Shown here piece after piece: positions 58,396 through 64,000 of a DNA stretch of 64,000 bases. Under the pieces are notes generated by a model. It was not told the DNA's origin, made no database searches, and was given only the letters and a program-made list of their open reading frames with translations. Position numbers and translations under genes: made by a program. The stretch is from the NCBI GenBank assembly GCA_034440635.1, contig JAOTON010000980.1:248001-312000 (forward strand), read 5' to 3'. Positions within the stretch are counted from its first letter, which is position 1. Each line of letters opens with the position of its first letter. This DNA comes from Lepas anatifera. Lineage: Eukaryota > Arthropoda > Thecostraca > Lepadidae.

Positions 58396-59432
58396 TTAAC
58401 CCGCGCCCCACCGGGGGTCCGGCGCCACCTTCGCCCCACCGGAAGGGGCCATCGATGGCCCCCCTCTAACTCCGAAAATATGGGCGTTAGCGCAAATCTG
58501 CAAAGTGCAATAGAAAGCTCGCGTGAATTCAGTAAGAAATTACTTCGCATGTTTTAGTGCTCAGGTCAATGGTTTGACCTCCAGAGGTCAAATTAGGTCA
58601 AGATCGGCTATTTTCACTCAAATATGCAATGATTGAGCAAACTGGGCATAACTCTTATGTCATTAGAGCTATTGAGGCCTGGTAAAGTACATTTGATAGC
58701 AAATTGCCAGTACTTTTTCCGCTATGTGGAACGTAAAGACCTCCCGCCAGTGGTTTGACCGCCAGAGGTCACCTCGTGACCTAATATGACCTGAGGTCAC
58801 GAAAGGTCAAAAAGTGACCTTGCCGTATATCAAATGAAAGCCAGTGACAAGACAAACACGATGGTGTTTGTTTCACCGCTCTAACTCAATTAGGTCAAAA
58901 GTTATTGTCAAAATACTGTTTTTGACCTCTGGTGACCTTGGATGACCTTGGAAAAGTCAAAGGGCAAATATGACCCCTGGGATCCCTGAAAGGGTGTCCA
59001 AAAACGTTGTTCTGAGCAGTCTGAGTATTTGCAATCATTTTTGTGGCTTTTATATCATGAAATAGCTTTTCCCCATGCTTTTCCAATGGGAGAGGTCGCC
59101 TCGTGACCTGACCTCAGGGCACGAAATCGAAAAAATCCCGGATATACACCTTGTAGACCCTGGAGGGGTCATGAAGTGTAGGAAGTTTCAAATTGATCGA
59201 CTTTGAAATGTAACTCTTACAGAGCTCTAAAGGTGAAGTGAGGTGACCTTGGTTGACCTCGTCTGGTGACCTGACCTTGGGTGACCCGGGGTAAAAAATT
59301 TCAGGGATGATGGTAAAATGATGCAGTGAGAGGTAGAGCCCTCAACCGCGGTGCTGCGCCTCGTCGTTTTTCTGCTATCCCGGAAAAACCTTAGGGGGGC
59401 CATCGATGGCCCCCCGGTGGGGCGAGGGTTAA
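58396..59432 (+). mobile_element. TTAA-flanked transposon, family C, in left Penelope arm
   Basis: A 1037-bp element bounded by TTAA at 58396-58399 and 59429-59432, with ends CCCGCGCCCCACCGGGGG and CGGTGGGGCGAGGGTTAA. The uninterrupted right arm has one TTAA at the matching site (62111-62114). Interior rich in TGACCT/AGGTCA (58560-58610, 58745-58810, 58920-58950, 59235-59290). Confidence 0.92.
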
Positions 59433-59442
59433 GCCACTGCTG

Positions 59443-60366
59443 TTAACACCCGCACTGGAGGGGGTCTGGCACTAAGCGCACTGGAGGGGGGCCTGGTAGG
59501 CCCCCCCTAAGATCTCAGAAACTAAGAGGGTTAGAAAAACGCCACTTGGTAGGTGGGTGGGGGCTATGGTGGTCTACATGATGACCAATTTTCATTGACC
59601 TAGGTCAATATGTTCAAGGTCAAATGAGGTCGTAAAGGTCAAATATTGGCCATGCTGGGATCGATTGGTAAATGCTGTGATTATGCAGGAAAATGGCGGG
59701 AATAAGCTAAAGGCGGACAAGGTTCATAGAGAAGAGGTCTCAAAAAGGCTTCCCCACAACTTTTGGGTCAAGGTCATTCAAGGTCATTGACCTTTAAGGT
59801 CACCATATGGTGTACTACTTATTATTTACACTTTGACTAACACTGTAGCCATTGTTTGACGGGAAATGAGGATTGACCTTTCCCAATGACCTTTGACCTT
59901 GAAATTTGACCTTGACCTTTGTATTGGGGTACCCTACCGATGACGTCATAGCATAATATATGTCAGACGGGGTAACGTCATTTGGCCGGACGCACAGTGG
60001 TCAGTGACCTTGAAAGTGCAGATATGACCTTGACTTGTGACCTTTGACCTTGACTTTGACTTTCATGTGAAGTGACCTTGACATATAGTCCCGCTTATAT
60101 GACGTTATGACGTCACCACTCGGTCTTCAATGCAAGCTAACTGGTCCGACCGCGCGTTTACGGCGATCTCAAAATGCAGGTCTAACTTTGAAAGCCTATA
60201 AGTCAAAACATTTTCGGTCGATTTTCAAAGAGTCTTCACCAATCGACGCGCTATTAAATTCTGTTAAATGTGGCCATGTTTCGTTTTTCAGCTACAAGCG
60301 GTTCTCCGGTCACCTTGGAAAAACAGGTGGGGGGCCTCCGAGGCCCCCCTCCAGTGCGCGTGTTAA
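59443..60366 (+). mobile_element. TTAA-flanked transposon, family B, in left Penelope arm
   Basis: A 924-bp element bounded by TTAA at 59443-59446 and 60363-60366, with ends CACCCGCACTGGAGGGGG and CCTCCAGTGCGCGTGTTAA. Only GCCACTGCTG (10 bp) of Penelope arm separates it from the family C copy. The right arm keeps the empty TTAA at 62097-62100. Interior has many GGTCA/TGACC words, including TGACCTTTGACCTTGA runs at 59880-59915 and 60000-60075. Confidence 0.92.
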
Positions 60367-60520
60367 GTGATAGCCTATCCTACACCCGCATAATAGGCCA
60401 GGACGTTCCTTGTACGTTAAGGCTGGGATGACGATCCTGAATGATTATGGATTCGGCTATCTTTCTATCTGGATGATCACGTGCCCGATGAACTACTTTT
60501 AGTAGTTCATCGTATAGTAG

Positions 60521-62083
60521 TTCGCGCATAGTAGAAGCCCCGTATTTTATGGCTTACCGAAGGATCATAAACCATTAGTCCCTCTCAGACCAGTCATATC
60601 TGCCTGTGGAGGGCCCACAGAGAAAACTTCCTGTTTGCTTGAGAGAATACTTAATCAACTTCTCCAGTTTGTGCCTAGGCATATTTGGGATACCAAAGAC
60701 TTTTTGAGGAGACTCTCAAATCACACTCAATCAGAAGGCATACCAGCAGGTAGCATTTTCTTCAGCATAGACGGTATCAATTTGTATGGAAACATACCCG
60801 TTCCTGAGGCTATCAAAGCGGTAGAAGCAGAGCTAGACAATCATTCACAGAATATTGATACTTTTGGCCTGACCAAAGACGACATTTCTAAACTTCTCGA
60901 CCAGTGTCTGAGTGACAATGTTTTCTCATTTGGGGATCAGTACTACCGACAAAAATTAGGGTTAGCTATGGGGAATCCATGTGCACCTGCCTTGGCCATT
61001 CTGTTCTTAGATATGTTTGAAACCAATACGTTAGCTACATGTCCTGTCAAACCAGAGTTCTTGGTAAGGTACATTGACGATTATGCAGGTATCTTCTCGC
61101 ATGGGCAGGAAGCTTTGGATGACTTCCTTAGCTACATGAACAGTAGACATCCACACCTAAAATTTACCATGGAGCACACGGGTAGTGGGAGTGGGGTGCC
61201 CTATTTGGATACGTTAGTCACAGCAGAAACACACGGCCAAAACACTAAGATAGAGACAGAGCTCTACATCAAACCAACCAACTCGGGAATCATCCTCCAT
61301 AGTACATCTGCCCATCCCACGTCTACGAAACACAATATTATCCGAAACATGTTCCACAGGGCTATGGATAACTCATCGGGCCCAGAGAAAGAGAGAAAAA
61401 GCGTAGATAAGATTTGGAATCTGCTTCTAAAAAATGGGTATCATGCAGGGCTTCTCAGGCGTTTGTTGAGGGAGGTTAGACTAGTTAGGTCAGGTAACGG
61501 AAGGTGCAAGAAAAAGAAAGAAGGCTCAGATTCTTATGATGGGTTCTTGACTTTGCCGTACGTAGACGAACAGCTACTCTGTAAAATAAAAAAGGTCGTA
61601 AAGAAATCTAACCTGAAAGTACATATAGCCTGGAAGAATAACAAGAAACTTAAGTCGTCATTGGTTAGGTCGGCCATTTCTAAGCCAAAATGTCCTGGGG
61701 GTCAGAGGTGTCATTTATGCAAGTCAGGTTTTAAAGGCGACTGCACACAGAAAAATTTAGTGTATCAAATAGACTGTAGACTGTGTAACCAGGATCAAAA
61801 CAGGGCTCAATACGTAGGGGAGTCGATGAGGCCCGTCCGATTGCGATTTAACGAACATTTGCGGGACGCGAAAAATAAAACTAGGAACACACCTCTAGGA
61901 GATCATTTCCTCGAGAAACATGCAGCACAGGACACTCAGGCTATATCAGAACCACTTGAGCTAAAAGTAGTTCATCGGGCACGTGATCATCCAGATAGAA
62001 AGATAGCCGAATCCATAATCATTCAGGATCGTCATCCCAGCCTTAACGTACAAGGAACGTCCTGGCCTATTATGCGGGTCTAG
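60521..62083 (+). CDS. Penelope-like reverse transcriptase/GIY-YIG endonuclease, 5'-truncated
   Basis: The frame is open from 60521, after two in-frame TAG codons at 60515-60520, to TAG at 62081-62083. No ATG precedes the conserved region, and the first part (VFYGLPKDHKPLVPLRPVIS, 60549 onward) is already inside the polymerase, so the N-terminus is missing. Numbering from codon 60635: motif A SIDGINLYGNIP 44-55 (Asp46), motif B GLAMGNPCAPALA 109-121, motif C YIDD 146-149. A basic linker and a Cys-rich stretch (C353, C359, C362) follow. Then GIY-YIG endonuclease: LVYQIDC 375-381, YVGES 393-397, R404, H408, and Glu459 in the IAESII helix. It would make a nick and copy element RNA at the target. 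Catalytic residues look intact, but without a start it is probably not expressed as is. Confidence 0.93.
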   Translation, partial: FAHSRSPVFYGLPKDHKPLVPLRPVISACGGPTEKTSCLLERILNQLLQFVPRHIWDTKDFLRRLSNHTQSEGIPAGSIFFSIDGINLYGNIPVPEAIKAVEAELDNHSQNIDTFGLTKDDISKLLDQCLSDNVFSFGDQYYRQKLGLAMGNPCAPALAILFLDMFETNTLATCPVKPEFLVRYIDDYAGIFSHGQEALDDFLSYMNSRHPHLKFTMEHTGSGSGVPYLDTLVTAETHGQNTKIETELYIKPTNSGIILHSTSAHPTSTKHNIIRNMFHRAMDNSSGPEKERKSVDKIWNLLLKNGYHAGLLRRLLREVRLVRSGNGRCKKKKEGSDSYDGFLTLPYVDEQLLCKIKKVVKKSNLKVHIAWKNNKKLKSSLVRSAISKPKCPGGQRCHLCKSGFKGDCTQKNLVYQIDCRLCNQDQNRAQYVGESMRPVRLRFNEHLRDAKNKTRNTPLGDHFLEKHAAQDTQAISEPLELKVVHRARDHPDRKIAESIIIQDRHPSLNVQGTSWPIMRV

Positions 62084-63320
62084 GATAGGCTATCACTTAA
62101 CAGCAGTGGCTTAAGAGGTAAGGGAGGGATCAGCGTAAGTATATGTGTTCTGGGGTAGGACTTCCTTACATTATTGATAGTGTTATTAATGCTAGACGTA
62201 TATGCTTTTGATGTTTAACTTTGGGCCCGATTTACAGGCTGTAAAAAGGGCTATGATGGTTGAATTTGTTTAACTAGTCAGAAGTGATGGACTTAGGTCA
62301 CAGGTAAGGCTCAGGTTTTTTAGGTAATTTATCTTTGATGGTGCTTTTCTGCAACCAGATGTATACTCATTCAACGCCAAAAAAGGGTTTATTAATGATT
62401 GATCAGATTAACTAGCTCAAAGAGATGGTTTGATTTTAGATGTATGTACTGGGGTTGGGGTTTTTGAAATATGTAACTAATTATTGATAATACTTTTCTG
62501 CAGCTAGACGTATACCCATTCGACACTTAACGTTGGGTTAGAGGTACAGGCTGAGGAAAAGTATTTACCAATGATTGATCACATTAACTAGCTATAAAAG
62601 TTGCATTTGTTTAGGAGGTACATACTATGGGCAAAGGTTGTTGAATAAGTATAATATAACATCTATAATTTTGCTTTTTTGCAGCCACACGTATCCTCTT
62701 TCGACGCTTAACGTTGGGCCAGAGGAGCAGGCTGTGGAAAATGGGTTTATCAATTACAAAAATTTTACCTTGACCACTAGGTACAATCTTAACTAAATAA
62801 TTCGAGGGAGGCTTTTATTGTAAAAATATAGCATCATGTTAAAGGGGAAAGTATGCAGTCTTTACACCGATCTAGTATCACGTCTACTAGTGCTAAATAG
62901 GTAGTTTTTGGTTAGCATTTTAGCTGCAGTTGAGGGAAAAAGTAAATAAGAAGAACAGAAATATTCAAATAACCGATTAAGGTACTTCAGCGAGTTTTTC
63001 ATTGTTAATCAAAAGCTAGTGTTTGGCTGAAATAATAGAAAAATCTGTCACAAATACTGGTCTAGGTTTGTCGTATTGTCGGCATTGCTTTTAGGTTAAA
63101 GGTACCAATATCGTTGTTGTCACGACATCCATTCTTATTTTTAACGATTCATTCTAAAAGGCATTTTTGTGTGAAGCTCAATTCGAGGTCTGGCTATACT
63201 AGGACTGAGAATTATTGATATTTACTCCACGATTCTGATGATGAAGGGCTGTGCCCGAATATATAATCTTCAGTGTTTTTTACATTTCCGGATTCGAGGG
63301 GAGAGGCCAGGGAACATCTT
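62084..63320 (+). repeat. Penelope-like element 3' region / right arm
   Basis: Non-coding 3' sequence matched in reverse at 57190-58395. It contains repeated sub-blocks with CAGC(T)AGACGTATAC and AACGTTGGGC(C/T)AGAGG at 62500-62560 and 62690-62735, showing internal duplication of about 180-200 bp. The same blocks appear on the left arm. Confidence 0.88.
63235..63259 (+). ncRNA. Candidate hammerhead ribozyme motif, right arm
   Basis: CTGATGATGAAGGGCTGTGC followed by CCGAA and T. Compared with the left-arm copy there is an extra ATG after CTGATGA, which would lengthen the link to stem II. This copy is probably the more degenerate of the two. Confidence 0.42.
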
Positions 63321-63364
63321 AGCAACTCATCATCATGCTCCTCGCCGCAGCACTTGAAAACTTA

Positions 63365-63805
63365 TCAACGTTGGAATGTGGTACCTTTATAACGTGATTT
63401 TAACTGAGGTAGCTAAGTTGTAAAGCATGCCAGAAAACCCGATGCGCTATATATTATTTGTCTTGAAACTCAAACTTTCCGAAGAAAAAAGCTAAAAACT
63501 ACCTGAAATGTACCCTAAACAGCAGGCCACAGTTGACAGCCATGTTGGTGTGACGACATATGCTGACGTCACGGTGAGTATCAGCCAATCGAAGCCCTTG
63601 AAGCCTATGGAATATGGTAGTGACTGCAAGATCATGACATCATTCACAGGCAGATATTTATTTATTTCCCTAGAGGAGCATTTTAAAAATCTAAACATTG
63701 AGCTTATTGTACATTTTCAGAGAAATAATGGACGCCTCCATGATTTTCGGCTAAAAGTTCCCCAAATTACACTAAATTTCAGGATTCAACCAAGGTGCCA
63801 CCTTC
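63365..63805. repeat. Dispersed repeat, partner of 35130-35600
   Basis: Reverse-complement relative of 35130-35600, with shared words CAGGCAGATATTTATTTATT, ATATGCTGACGTCAC and AATCGAAGCCCTTGAAGC. The plus-strand frame 63508-63852 overlaps it but shows no recognised domain and runs into the next transposon. Confidence 0.8.
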
Positions 63806-63825
63806 CCTTTAAGGGGGTTCCCTTT

Positions 63826-64000
63826 TTAACACGCGCATTGACGGGGGTCTGAGCCACCTTCGCTTTGACGGGGGAGGGGCGGGTACCCGCACACCCCCCC
63901 TAAGATCTCGAGAACCACGCTAGGTAGCGAAAAACGGTAAACAACGTTGGGTAACCCATCCACTTCTCAATCGAAAATATTTGAACCATTTTTCAGGTCA
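63826..64000 (+). mobile_element. TTAA-flanked transposon, family A, cut by window end
   Basis: Begins TTAACACGCGCATTGACGGG and continues with the same GGGCGGGTACCCGC block and GATCTCGAGAACCACG as the copy at 2778. The right end lies beyond the window. Confidence 0.87.

Larger units (their letters stand above)
57190..63320 (+). mobile_element. Penelope-like element locus, inverted-repeat structure 3
   Basis: The reverse transcriptase/GIY-YIG frame is followed by about 1.2 kb of 3' sequence (62084-63320). That 3' sequence and the last ~130 bp of the coding region are repeated in inverted orientation upstream (57190-58395, 59433-59442, 60367-60495). Two TTAA transposons interrupt the left arm. 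Penelope elements are known for inverted or tandem partial copies flanking a full copy. A hammerhead-like motif lies near the outer end of each arm. Confidence 0.9.

Noticed and set aside
1..64000. CRISPR arrays, bacterial operons or a defence island
   Set aside because: Arrays here have no unique spacers between repeats and no cas-like genes; all content points to an animal genome.

Overview
The window looks like repeat-dense, intergenic DNA of an invertebrate animal; the species cannot be named from the sequence. Almost no reading frame looks like a single-copy host gene. The recognisable coding sequence belongs to retroelements: a BEL/Pao LTR element (gag plus a broken protease) and a Penelope-like element (reverse transcriptase fused to a GIY-YIG endonuclease). 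The rest is minisatellites, tandem arrays, tRNA-derived repeats, DNA transposons without transposase, and several large inverted repeats. Bacterial-type features (operons, Shine-Dalgarno sites, CRISPR) are absent.

Layout. 1-2430: minisatellite of 42/47-bp units with a 454-bp higher-order repeat. 2460-3636: one partial and one complete TTAA-flanked transposon. 4160-4198: (TC)n. 5107-6900: 34-bp GC-rich minisatellite, about 53 copies. 7346-8208: TTAA transposon. 9200-12110: inverted-repeat structure 1, with a near-perfect central hairpin (10168-10521) and a TTAA transposon inserted in its right arm (11069-11940). 12812-31420: an 18.6-kb block bounded by an inverted terminal motif. It holds a hAT-like MITE (13891-14159), a 94-bp minisatellite, and six 1.32-kb tandem monomers that each carry a tRNA-like sequence. 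A BEL/Pao element (21140-29215) sits inside monomer 5. 34154-35001: TTAA transposon. 41073-41930: TTAA transposon. 43690-50400: inverted-repeat structure 2, containing a 371-bp foldback insert with hammerhead-like motifs and a TTAA transposon that itself contains a 2.6-kb hAT element. 52280-55990: 20-bp minisatellite. 56025-57045: TTAA transposon. 57190-63320: inverted-repeat structure 3, a Penelope-like element whose left arm carries two TTAA transposons 10 bp apart. 63826 to the end: start of another TTAA transposon.

The nested insertions give a readable history. Paralogous arms act as empty sites and show that one transposon superfamily inserts at TTAA and duplicates exactly TTAA, which is piggyBac-like behaviour. 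Its members are 0.85-1.2 kb, have no transposase, and are packed with AGGTCA/TGACCT hexamers, the half-site bound by many nuclear receptors. The observations most worth a second look are these TTAA elements, the Penelope-type inverted structures with hammerhead-like motifs, the tRNA-bearing tandem array, and the mosaic LTRs of the BEL/Pao copy.
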